A DNA stretch of 36,694 bases, from positions 77,514 through 114,207 of the forward strand of contig JAFEGK010000013.1 of assembly GCA_018239985.1 (NCBI GenBank), in the 5' to 3' direction. A model generated the notes under the pieces. It saw nothing but the letters and a program-made list of their open reading frames with translations. It made no database searches and had not been told where the DNA came from. Shown one piece after another: positions 1 to 7,559 of this stretch. Positions within the stretch are counted from its first letter, which is position 1, and the number at the start of each line of letters is the position of its first letter. This DNA comes from Verrucomicrobiota bacterium (GTDB lineage: Bacteria; Chlamydiota; Chlamydiia; Chlamydiales; Rhabdochlamydiaceae). Both the position numbers and the translations under genes were made by a program.

Positions 1-30
1 ACACATGGTTTTAGTACAGCTTCTAAAATA

Positions 31-58
31 GTTAAGGCCCAGAATTCTAGGCCTTAAC
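31..58 (-). terminator. Hairpin terminator after the MOMP-like gene cluster
   Basis: A perfect 9-bp stem (GTTAAGGCC paired with GGCCTTAAC) encloses a 10-nt loop. It lies about 35 bases beyond the stop codon of the last minus-strand outer membrane protein gene. Read on the minus strand it is followed by a moderately T-rich stretch, so it probably ends the transcript of the three-gene cluster. The T run is weak, so termination efficiency is uncertain. Confidence 0.5.
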
Positions 59-92
59 GCACTTTAGGTACAGAATTTTAACCCCTATCGAC

Positions 93-1151
93 TTAAAAAT
101 TAAACTGTCCTTTAACTGTAAGTCCATGGAACCAGTGGTCTTTAGGCATCGGCCCCCCGATATTGGCCAAGAAGAGGAACAGTGTCGCATAGTACTCATA
201 AGTAATCGCGATATCCGCATGGTAGCTGCAACCGCAGAAATAGCGACCCCAACCTAATCCTAGCTCAGATTCCATATAGGGCTCGAATGTATAAGGTTTT
301 CGTGAACCAAAGTCGAAATCACTCTGATCTGTTCCTGTAAAAGGAAAATTAGCTTGGAAAAGATCTTTTGTATGCCTTTGGTAGGGAGAGAGAAACCCAA
401 ATTTCGCTATAAAATACAAATCGTAGCAGAGAAGGCCTTTGACGTTAGCATAAGCATAGGGCCCCACCGCCCAGCTTTTGAAGTGGCTTCTTTCGGTTCC
501 AAGCCCTCCGGCGCGCAGATCGAAAATGATCGATTGCTTCTCATCAAACCAAAAAGCTTTTAATCCAAAGCCGGGATTAATAATGATCCTTTTTCCAATA
601 TAAAAAGGGCGGTTTAATGTGAGCTGAGCAATATTTAAAGAAAGATCCCATTTTGATCTTACCCTAGAAGAAAAAGGGCGTGGAGCTGCAGAAAAAGGGG
701 GCCCTTGAGCAATTCCAGTAACAGGAAGTAAAGCAGTTGTCAATCCGGCTTCGTGTGTCTTTGTCGACGTGTGATTATACCACACATATTCACTATTTAA
801 ACTCACATGATCAAAACAGGGCAATCCGATCCCGAGACCCACTTTAAAACCTGGGTGATATCCCGGCTTATGAATGATCACATTGTGATGGACCCCAGTG
901 CCATTATTGATGAGTTCATCCTCAAAGGCAATCGCATTGAGCTGTTTGCCTGCTGTCCAATAGATAAAATCGGCAGATATGCTGATTTCTAAACAAGAGG
1001 CTACCTCATATTGTGCTGGATAAAAATATCCTGGGCAGACCTGATCTCCTTGAAGAGGCTCCCCAGGGACAACTGGACAACACTCTTGAGCAAATCCAAG
1101 AATTGGAAGAATTCCCAAATATATCTGACAAATTTTTTTCGTGAGCATCAT
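93..1151 (-). CDS. MOMP-like (Lpg1974-type) outer membrane beta-barrel protein, copy C
   Basis: Probable pore-forming outer membrane protein of the chlamydial MOMP-like/Lpg1974 family. It has an N-terminal signal peptide (about residues 1-21, ending GFA-QE), then a Cys pair, the family motif SADFIYWTA near residue 60 and GYHPGFKVGLGIG near residue 100. The chain ends in Phe after alternating polar/hydrophobic strands, the usual BAM-complex recognition feature of barrel proteins. A CGC motif near the C-terminus matches paired cysteines in its two neighbours and may join the disulphide-linked chlamydial envelope. A GAGGAAG ribosome site precedes two adjacent ATG codons; either could be used. 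It is the last gene of a three-paralogue minus-strand cluster, with 14 bases to the next gene. All three proteins are exactly 352 residues. Substrate specificity cannot be read from the sequence. Confidence 0.85.
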   Translation of the reverse strand: MMLTKKICQIYLGILPILGFAQECCPVVPGEPLQGDQVCPGYFYPAQYEVASCLEISISADFIYWTAGKQLNAIAFEDELINNGTGVHHNVIIHKPGYHPGFKVGLGIGLPCFDHVSLNSEYVWYNHTSTKTHEAGLTTALLPVTGIAQGPPFSAAPRPFSSRVRSKWDLSLNIAQLTLNRPFYIGKRIIINPGFGLKAFWFDEKQSIIFDLRAGGLGTERSHFKSWAVGPYAYANVKGLLCYDLYFIAKFGFLSPYQRHTKDLFQANFPFTGTDQSDFDFGSRKPYTFEPYMESELGLGWGRYFCGCSYHADIAITYEYYATLFLFLANIGGPMPKDHWFHGLTVKGQFNF

Positions 1152-1165
1152 TTCTTCCTCTTATG

Positions 1166-2224
1166 TTAAAAATCAAACCTGGCTTCTAAAGTCAATCCAT
1201 GCAAAACCGGATCGAACCTGATGATATGATCAAACGCAGCGACCGCAGCACTCCAAGTGGTGATGTAGTCATAAGTCAAGCCAAGGTAGACATGAAAAGC
1301 GTTACAGCAAAGATATCTCTCCCACGCCAATCCCAGTTGAGAAGCAGCTCCTGCTTTCCAATAGTCAACAGGATGTTTGTATCTTTCAGTACTGTTGGCA
1401 AATGGATTAGCGGGATTGAAAGGGGGAAAAGAGAGAGTCCCGGAACCTTTCCATTCCAAGTAGGCGATATTGAGGTCAAGGTTTCCGATTACCCTAAAGC
1501 TGCAAGGCAATAGGACTTTTGCCCGTAGCCCAACAGTGGGCCCCACCGACCATCTTTTGTAATTACCTTGGACAAAGCCATTAACTCCAGGAGCTGGTCC
1601 AACAATTTCGTTTACACCGAGATTGAGCGTGTCTTCTTTCACCCAATCAGCGATGACACCGATCATACCGTTTAAAGATAATCGAGATCCCAAATAGATC
1701 GCACGCTGAAAAGAGAGCAGAAGTTGGTCAAAATGGTATCGCCATTCAGTTCTCAGCTGAGCAAATCCAGGGAGGATAGCGATTCCGAGAACTTGAGCCG
1801 AAAAGGTGAACGGGGTAATTGACTCCCCAGGCCCTGCAGAGAAATTTGTTTTATACCTGTGGTGCCACCAGATGTATTGAGCTTCAACAACCAATTCATC
1901 AAGTTCAATGCCGAATCCTACTTTAAATCCAGGACGATATCCATCTTTGAGATATAAGAGCCTAGAGCCGCCAGTCGCCGTATTTCTGATCCCTACTTGA
2001 GCAGCATTACTATAAGCAGTCCAGTAGATAAAATCCCCAGTGACATACATATCTCGCTTGCAATCTAAATCAACAGAAGCTGAATAGGGGAAAATCGGCG
2101 GAATCTGATCACAGAGAACCGGCTCACCGGCAACAAGGCCGGGCTCACAACACTCCTCTGCTTGAACCAGAGCCTGGATGGCAACTAAAGTGAAAAGTGC
2201 GCTAATAAATTTTCTATTTTTCAT
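1166..2224 (-). CDS. MOMP-like (Lpg1974-type) outer membrane beta-barrel protein, copy B
   Basis: Second of three tandem paralogues and again 352 residues. A signal peptide (about residues 1-22, ending VQA-EE) is followed by a Cys pair (ECCEP). The shared barrel signatures are present: TGDFIYWTA near residue 65, GYRPGFKVGFGIE near residue 98, a paired Cys in RYLCC near residue 310, and a C-terminal Phe (EARFDF). The protein is expected to insert in the outer membrane as a porin-like barrel. The ribosome site is AGGATGGG just ahead of the ATG. Only 13 bases separate it from copy A upstream, consistent with one transcript. Sequence divergence from copies A and C is high outside the motifs, so the duplication is old or under strong diversifying selection. 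It could be surface-exposed and antigenically variable, but that is inference. Confidence 0.85.
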   Translation of the reverse strand: MKNRKFISALFTLVAIQALVQAEECCEPGLVAGEPVLCDQIPPIFPYSASVDLDCKRDMYVTGDFIYWTAYSNAAQVGIRNTATGGSRLLYLKDGYRPGFKVGFGIELDELVVEAQYIWWHHRYKTNFSAGPGESITPFTFSAQVLGIAILPGFAQLRTEWRYHFDQLLLSFQRAIYLGSRLSLNGMIGVIADWVKEDTLNLGVNEIVGPAPGVNGFVQGNYKRWSVGPTVGLRAKVLLPCSFRVIGNLDLNIAYLEWKGSGTLSFPPFNPANPFANSTERYKHPVDYWKAGAASQLGLAWERYLCCNAFHVYLGLTYDYITTWSAAVAAFDHIIRFDPVLHGLTLEARFDF

Positions 2225-2237
2225 GTTCCCATCCTAA

Positions 2238-3296
2238 TTAAAAATCAAAGCCAGCGTGCACAGTTAGTCCCCGGAAGACAGTATCTGTCAAGAAAAGGAC
2301 CGTGTTGTAATCTAAGAAGCCACCCCATATCGCTTCGAATTCGTACTGAGCCGATATGTCGAAGTGATATTTCTGACAGCAGAAATAGCTCCCCCAACCT
2401 ATGCCACCCATGCCTGTGGCCATCCCCTGTACAACCCAAGGATTTTTTGGGTATTCTTGAATGATAGCAGCTGGAAGGGGTGCGAAAGAGTTATTAAACA
2501 CTTCCGAACGATTCTTGGTTATACGCTCATATCCCAGTCCCAGCTCAGCTTTGAAGAGTACTTTAAAGCCTGGGCCGAAAAGATAACAAACATTTCCTCC
2601 AGCAATCATCGCGGCATACCATGCATGTACTTTAGCATTTTGAAAATTGAGTCCAGCTGTACCAGGAAGTACAAGGGGCGGAATCAATCTCAACTCTTGT
2701 GACAGCCCCGTTTTTCTCCATACCCCTCTTAATCCGACGAAGGGATCAAAGATCATCTTACAACCGGCATAGATGGGGCGATGGACAGAGAGTCTGATAT
2801 CGTCGTAGTCAAACTTCATTGTCGATTTAATCGATGTGAAAGGGACGAACAAAAGCGGAACGGCAACAGGACTTATGGTCTGATTGCCTGAAGTGCCGAA
2901 AGTCTTGGTGAAGTCGTGATGATACCAGGTATACACAGCTTGAAAGTTCCAGTCATCCCAGCTAGGGACAGTCATCCCTAATCCTACTTTAAATCCGGGA
3001 CGATAACCGATTTTTTCAGGCGACATCAAAATCGTATTAGATGGATCATTTTGGAATTGAAAAATATCGACGCGATTGCGTCTCACAGGTTTCCAATAGA
3101 TAAAGTCGGCAGTTACAGAAATATCGACGCAACCATCGACTTCAACCCCCGCAAATTGGCCATAACCCGCAGGCAATTCACACGGATCAAATGGCTCCCC
3201 TTGACACATAATGGTAGGGCAGCAACAGGGTTCCTCTGCTAAAAGAACACCTCCCACTGACATGAGCACAAAAAACAACGTAGAGCTGTGACGCAT
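2238..3296 (-). CDS. MOMP-like (Lpg1974-type) outer membrane beta-barrel protein, copy A
   Basis: First gene of the tandem outer membrane protein cluster. The 352-residue product has a signal peptide (about residues 1-20, ending LLA-EE), a Cys cluster (PCCCP) at the mature N-terminus, TADFIYWKP near residue 64, GYRPGFKVGLGM near residue 97, the YFCC pair near residue 308 and a terminal FDF. These are the same landmarks as in the two downstream paralogues. GAAGG lies 8 bases upstream of the ATG as ribosome site. The 105-base gap to the divergent dehydrogenase gene must hold the promoter for the cluster, but no clear minus-strand -35/-10 pair stands out. The role as a porin or structural envelope protein is inferred from the family. 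Confidence 0.85.
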   Translation of the reverse strand: MRHSSTLFFVLMSVGGVLLAEEPCCCPTIMCQGEPFDPCELPAGYGQFAGVEVDGCVDISVTADFIYWKPVRRNRVDIFQFQNDPSNTILMSPEKIGYRPGFKVGLGMTVPSWDDWNFQAVYTWYHHDFTKTFGTSGNQTISPVAVPLLFVPFTSIKSTMKFDYDDIRLSVHRPIYAGCKMIFDPFVGLRGVWRKTGLSQELRLIPPLVLPGTAGLNFQNAKVHAWYAAMIAGGNVCYLFGPGFKVLFKAELGLGYERITKNRSEVFNNSFAPLPAAIIQEYPKNPWVVQGMATGMGGIGWGSYFCCQKYHFDISAQYEFEAIWGGFLDYNTVLFLTDTVFRGLTVHAGFDF

Positions 3297-3366
3297 CAGA
3301 ACACCTTCACAAAAATTAGTACTCTACCACTTTAGCAAAAGTAGAAAATTTGAATAAAGCAAAATG

Positions 3367-3395
3367 TTGACATGCCTTTGCGGATATCCTATTTG
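3367..3395 (+). promoter_or_regulatory. Possible sigma-66 promoter of the short-chain dehydrogenase gene
   Basis: A perfect TTGACA -35 box at 3367-3372 is followed after 17 bases by TATTTG at 3390-3395, a weak -10. The predicted start point falls at about the ATG at 3402, and no ribosome site is visible before that ATG, so the transcript may be leaderless or nearly so. Confidence 0.4.
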
Positions 3396-3401
3396 TAGTT
3401 T

Positions 3402-4226
3402 ATGAAAAAATATGAAGGCCATGCGCTAATTACCGGCGCTTCAAGTGGAATCGGGTTGGCATTTGCAAAAGAACTGGCCGAGCAAGGCTTTAATCTTGTG
3501 ATTATTTCTGAGAATGGCCCGCAACTTAAAGAAGTTGAAGTGCTGCTGAAAAAAGATTACAAAACAGAAGTGATCGCTATCCACAAAGATCTCTCCGATC
3601 TCGATTCTGCCGATTTCCTTTTTAATGAACTGAAGAAAATGAAAATTCAGATTGGTATACTGATTAACAACGCAGGATTTTCAACACCAGTTAGTTTATT
3701 TCATGATGCAAACCGCTCAAAGCTGCTAGATATTATTAAACTGATGTGCCTCACTACAACTGATTTGACTTTCAAATTTCTCCCAGGAATGCTTGCGAAA
3801 GGATCGGGAGCCCTGATTTTCACATCGAGTTTTTCCGCCCACGTTCCATTTCCTTTTTCTAGTGTTTATGGTGCTGCGAAAGGATACATCCTCAATTTCG
3901 GCATCAATCTCCACGCTGAATATACCCAAAGAGGGATTGATATTCTAACCATCTGTCCTGGTTTTGTGGCGACCGACATATTCAAAAAAGCAAATTGGGA
4001 GCCCCCTTCCTACATACGTTGCATAACACCAAAAGAATTAGTTCAGGAAGCAATTGGAGCTCTTGGAAAAAAAATTGTGATCACGCCGACAGGGAAACAG
4101 TGGGATCTAAAAATTCTTCTGTTTCTACGGAAATTTATTTCACGTCAACTTCTGGAAAAAATCGTACTGAAAAGACTTACCCATTACCTTTCCCTCGAAG
4201 AGAGAAAACCAGCGGAACTCCAGTGA
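3402..4226 (+). CDS. Short-chain dehydrogenase/reductase (SDR) family oxidoreductase
   Basis: NAD(P)-dependent oxidoreductase of the classical SDR family, 274 residues. Visible landmarks are the Rossmann glycine motif TGASSGIG (residues 11-18), the NNAG motif (about 88-91), a catalytic Ser in SSFSAH (about 141-143) and the YxxxK pair Tyr156/Lys160 in YGAAK. The C-terminal third contains a basic, hydrophobic stretch that may bind membrane or a lipid substrate. The substrate is unknown; this SDR subgroup often acts on fatty-acyl or steroid-like alcohols and ketones. It lies 1.4 kb upstream of the lipid-oxidation operon but is separated from it by the opposite-strand der gene, so joint function is only a guess. 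Its last 50 bases overlap the end of der. No ribosome site is visible ahead of the ATG. Confidence 0.85.
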   Translation: MKKYEGHALITGASSGIGLAFAKELAEQGFNLVIISENGPQLKEVEVLLKKDYKTEVIAIHKDLSDLDSADFLFNELKKMKIQIGILINNAGFSTPVSLFHDANRSKLLDIIKLMCLTTTDLTFKFLPGMLAKGSGALIFTSSFSAHVPFPFSSVYGAAKGYILNFGINLHAEYTQRGIDILTICPGFVATDIFKKANWEPPSYIRCITPKELVQEAIGALGKKIVITPTGKQWDLKILLFLRKFISRQLLEKIVLKRLTHYLSLEERKPAELQ

Positions 4227-5496
4227 ATTGAAATGTTTTGCGGAATGCATTGATCAGGTACTTCCGATACGAATCGACCATCAACTCCGGCTTATTGACA
4301 AACATCACAAAGGTAGGTGGGTGAACCCCCACTTGCGCAATGTAATAGACACGCAGCCGCTTGCCAGCGAGCATCGGCGCATGATACGCCTGCAGAGCCT
4401 TTTCTAAGAAACGGTTGAGCTCCCCAGTTGAGATCCGGTGATGCGCCTGCTCATAAACTTGATTGATTTCAGAATAGATCTTTTCCAAATTGCGCCCGGT
4501 AAGCGCGGAAACAAACAACGCTGGACAGTGACTTAAGAAAGAGACCTCTTGGCGCACCCCTTGTAGGCAATGCTCCATCCTAAAACCCTTCACCTGATCC
4601 CACTTATTGAAAAGCAGAATACACCCCTTCCCAAGCGCCTCAATGTCGCTGGCAATTTTTTTCTCCTGAGCCGTCATCCCCTCGTTTGCGTCGAGCACCA
4701 TAATGCAGATGTCAGCCCGCTCAATCGCCCGCTGCGTCCGAATTGCGGCAAATTTATCGACCACATCGTGTTCAGCCCGCTTGCGTCGAATCCCCGCCGT
4801 GTCGATGAGCCGGTAGAGCTTACCCTCAACTTCAATATCGACATCGATGCTATCGCGCGTTGTCCCGGCAATCGGACTGACGATACACCGTTCTTCGTCG
4901 AGTAGATGGTTGATCAGAGTCGATTTTCCCACATTCGGCCGTCCCACAATCGCCACCTTAATGGCCCCATCATCCACTTCCTCTTCTCGATCCCAATTGA
5001 CCTCTCTGAAGGCGATCTCTAAAAGCTCGGCCACCTGAATGCCGTGCGCCGCCGAAATTCCGACCATCTCGGAGAATCCCAGGCCATGAAATTCGTGGAC
5101 CCGTTCCATTTGATCTAGATTATCGATCTTGTTGACAGCCAGCGTGATCGGTTTGCCCTTTTTGTGCAAAATTTCAGCCACTTGGTGGTCAAGTTCCGTC
5201 AGCCCGACCCTTCCGTCGACCACAAAAACAAGCGCATCTGCCTCTTCAATCGCCACCTCGGCCTGCCTACGGATCGCCTCATTAAAATCGACGTTAGATC
5301 CCGGGTTGATCCCGCCCGTATCGATTACCTCAAAAGGGCGGCCAAAAAAATCGGCCTTGGCATAGAGACGATCGCGCGTAACCCCTTCAGCCTCATCGAC
5401 AATGCTGATTCTCTGGTTGCATAGGCGGTTAAAGAGGGCCGATTTCCCGACATTGGGCCGTCCGACAATAGCTAATTTTGGCAAATGATTTGTCAT
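4177..5496 (-). CDS. der: Ribosome-assembly GTPase Der (EngA)
   Basis: Essential double-GTPase that assists 50S ribosomal subunit maturation in the cytoplasm. The 439-residue product has two G domains in tandem. The first has the G1 loop GRPNVGKSALF (residue 11 on), G3 DTGG and G4 NKID. The second has GRPNVGKSTLI (about residue 185), DTAG and NKWD. A C-terminal KH-like domain follows, with the typical HHRISTGELNRFLEKAL stretch. Length is normal for the family (about 440-490). The gene is convergent with the SDR gene and the two coding regions overlap by 50 bases. The C-terminus (SLRGKGNG) is shorter and less basic than in many homologues, perhaps because the end was reshaped by this overlap. 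Confidence 0.95.
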   Translation of the reverse strand: MTNHLPKLAIVGRPNVGKSALFNRLCNQRISIVDEAEGVTRDRLYAKADFFGRPFEVIDTGGINPGSNVDFNEAIRRQAEVAIEEADALVFVVDGRVGLTELDHQVAEILHKKGKPITLAVNKIDNLDQMERVHEFHGLGFSEMVGISAAHGIQVAELLEIAFREVNWDREEEVDDGAIKVAIVGRPNVGKSTLINHLLDEERCIVSPIAGTTRDSIDVDIEVEGKLYRLIDTAGIRRKRAEHDVVDKFAAIRTQRAIERADICIMVLDANEGMTAQEKKIASDIEALGKGCILLFNKWDQVKGFRMEHCLQGVRQEVSFLSHCPALFVSALTGRNLEKIYSEINQVYEQAHHRISTGELNRFLEKALQAYHAPMLAGKRLRVYYIAQVGVHPPTFVMFVNKPELMVDSYRKYLINAFRKTFQFTGVPLVFSLRGKGNG

Positions 5497-5544
5497 AGTA
5501 GGAAAATTATACTCTTTTTGAAAATAAAAACCAAAGCAATAGGA

Positions 5545-5573
5545 TTGACAAATTGCCCGACTGCTGCTAACAG
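5545..5573 (+). promoter_or_regulatory. Probable promoter of the lipid-oxidation operon
   Basis: TTGACA at 5545-5550 is followed after 17 bases by TAACAG at 5568-5573, a poor -10; an A/T-rich TAAAAT lies 6 bases further on. The pair sits 28 bases before the first acyl-CoA oxidase ATG, in the 105-base gap shared with the divergent der gene. The strong -35 and the position support a housekeeping-type promoter. Confidence 0.45.
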
Positions 5574-5601
5574 TAAAATAAATTTTTGAATACAGGGGAA
5601 T

Positions 5602-7557
5602 ATGCCAAAAAGCAATCGATTAACGGAGGAAAGAGCCTCTCATCCTCTACCCATTGACCAATTAAAAACGATTTTCCTCGGAGGCGAAGAGAAAGCCAAA
5701 CTCTATAGAGAAGCGTTAAAAATCCTCCGCAACCACCCCGACCTGCTCGATACATCAACCGACTATAGAGTCTATGACATGTCCCGTAGCGAGCTCCGTA
5801 AAAGAACCTTTGAAAAAATCTGTAAATTCAAAAATTTAGCCAAGGAAATCAAAAATCCTAAGCTCTTAGAAGCAATCCTTGACCTCGCCGGAATTTCAGA
5901 CGCCAACTTCGGCATCAGATTTGGGGTCAGTACCCACCTTTTTGGGGCGGCAATACAAGGGCAAGGGACGAAGGAGCAAATCGACGAGTACATTCCAAAA
6001 CTCAATAACTTAGATTTTCATGGTTGTTTTTGCATGACTGAACTTGGAACGGGGTCCTACTTACAGTCGCTTCAAACAACGGCAACCTACATTAAAGAAA
6101 CCGATGAGTTTATTATCCACAGCCCAACACTAACCGCGACAAAATGGTGGATTGGGTCTGCAGCGCAAACAGCAACCCATACGGTTGTTTATGCCAAACT
6201 CATCCTCAATGGAGAAGATCTTGGAACTCATAATTTCTTAGTTCGCCTCAGAGATGACAATTTCGATCCTTGTCCAGGAATCACGATTGGGGACGCCGGT
6301 CCTAAAAGAGGGTGCGATGGGATCGACAACGGCTGGGTAAGATTCAATCAGGTCCGGATCCCACGGACAAACATGCTAATGAAATGGGCTCAAGTCTCTG
6401 CTGAAGGCAAATATACAAAAAGCGAATTCCCCCAATTGGCCTACGGGGCGGTCATCGGCACCAGAGTCTTGATTGCCAAAAACGTCACCTATTTCATGAA
6501 AATGGCAATCACGATTGCCAGCCGTTTTTCCATCGTACGAGATCAATACAGCATGAAAGGCAAATGCCTGATGGATTATACAACACAACAGGAGCGAATT
6601 TTAGGTGCGCTCTGCACCGCTTATGCCCTCGATTTTGCCTGCGATCGACTCTTTGTCCAACTAGAAACAGTTGAAGAAGAACTGAAGAAAAGGGAAACGA
6701 GAAATCTCAAAGATCTTCACAATCAGGCTGCGGCGATGAAAGGATTTGGCACACTCGCAGTCGGAAAGGCGATTAATGACTGCATTCTTTGTATGGGGGG
6801 CCACTCCTACTCGAAATTTTCTGGAATGCCCCGCATCTTAAACGACTTTGCCCCGAATATCCCCTGGGAAGGCGATGCGATTCTTATGGTACAGCAGACC
6901 GCAGCCTATTTGATGAAATCTGTCGCAGGACTATTCCAAGGGACCCCTCTGCAAGGAGATTCTATTCAATATCTGCAGAAACTGGGTACAGTATCTGATA
7001 TAAAATGCTCAGCAGACCCTTCCAAACCGCTCTCATTAAAAGAAATGGAAGAGGCGGCAGAATGGCTCGCGCTGAACATCATCAAAAATAGCGCGCTGAA
7101 GCTCCAAACCCAAATCGGCGAAACAGGGGACCAGAATGAAGGATGGAATAGATGTCAGCTAGATTTAATCCATGCTGCCAAAGCCCATCTGATGTTTTCG
7201 ATCATCTCCATTTTTAGAGATAAGCTCGAAAATGAACTCCCAAAAGAGCTCCAGCCGGTCCTCACCCATGTTGCCGAACTCTTTGCCCTACTGCATCTGC
7301 AAGAATTCCTCAATATCCTATACGAAGATGGCTACTTCCCCATCACAAGGGGCAATCTGCTTCGAGAGCAAATTCTCTCCCTCTATCAATCCCTAAGACC
7401 CTATATTTCCTCACTTGTCGATGCCTGGGAAATCCCCGATGAATTCCTTAAATCTCCTCTGGGAAGATTTGACGGCGACATCTATGAAAACTACTTCCAA
7501 GCAGTGAACTCTCTGCCCCAAGAAATCAAACCCCCTTATTGGAACAAGAGAAAATAA
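5602..7557 (+). CDS. Acyl-CoA oxidase (peroxisomal ACOX-like), copy 1
   Basis: FAD-dependent enzyme expected to oxidise an acyl-CoA to the trans-2-enoyl-CoA, passing electrons to oxygen (oxidase) or possibly another acceptor. The 651-residue length and the whole layout match eukaryotic ACOX rather than the shorter bacterial acyl-CoA dehydrogenases. CFCMTELGTGS (about 142-152) corresponds to the flavin/substrate loop CFALTELGHGS. KWWIG (about 181) and PGITIGDAGPKRG follow the ACOX order, as does IPRTNMLMKWAQV. GGHSYSKFSGMP leads to the catalytic base region WEGDA, with Glu423 at nearly the position of Glu421 in human ACOX1. The C-terminus has SPLGRFDGDIYENYF, the ACOX C-terminal signature. No peroxisomal targeting tripeptide is present. 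AGGGGA precedes the ATG. It begins a five-gene operon, with 2 bases to its paralogue. Oxidase rather than dehydrogenase activity is inferred from similarity. Confidence 0.9.
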   Translation: MPKSNRLTEERASHPLPIDQLKTIFLGGEEKAKLYREALKILRNHPDLLDTSTDYRVYDMSRSELRKRTFEKICKFKNLAKEIKNPKLLEAILDLAGISDANFGIRFGVSTHLFGAAIQGQGTKEQIDEYIPKLNNLDFHGCFCMTELGTGSYLQSLQTTATYIKETDEFIIHSPTLTATKWWIGSAAQTATHTVVYAKLILNGEDLGTHNFLVRLRDDNFDPCPGITIGDAGPKRGCDGIDNGWVRFNQVRIPRTNMLMKWAQVSAEGKYTKSEFPQLAYGAVIGTRVLIAKNVTYFMKMAITIASRFSIVRDQYSMKGKCLMDYTTQQERILGALCTAYALDFACDRLFVQLETVEEELKKRETRNLKDLHNQAAAMKGFGTLAVGKAINDCILCMGGHSYSKFSGMPRILNDFAPNIPWEGDAILMVQQTAAYLMKSVAGLFQGTPLQGDSIQYLQKLGTVSDIKCSADPSKPLSLKEMEEAAEWLALNIIKNSALKLQTQIGETGDQNEGWNRCQLDLIHAAKAHLMFSIISIFRDKLENELPKELQPVLTHVAELFALLHLQEFLNILYEDGYFPITRGNLLREQILSLYQSLRPYISSLVDAWEIPDEFLKSPLGRFDGDIYENYFQAVNSLPQEIKPPYWNKRK

Positions 7558-7559
7558 GG

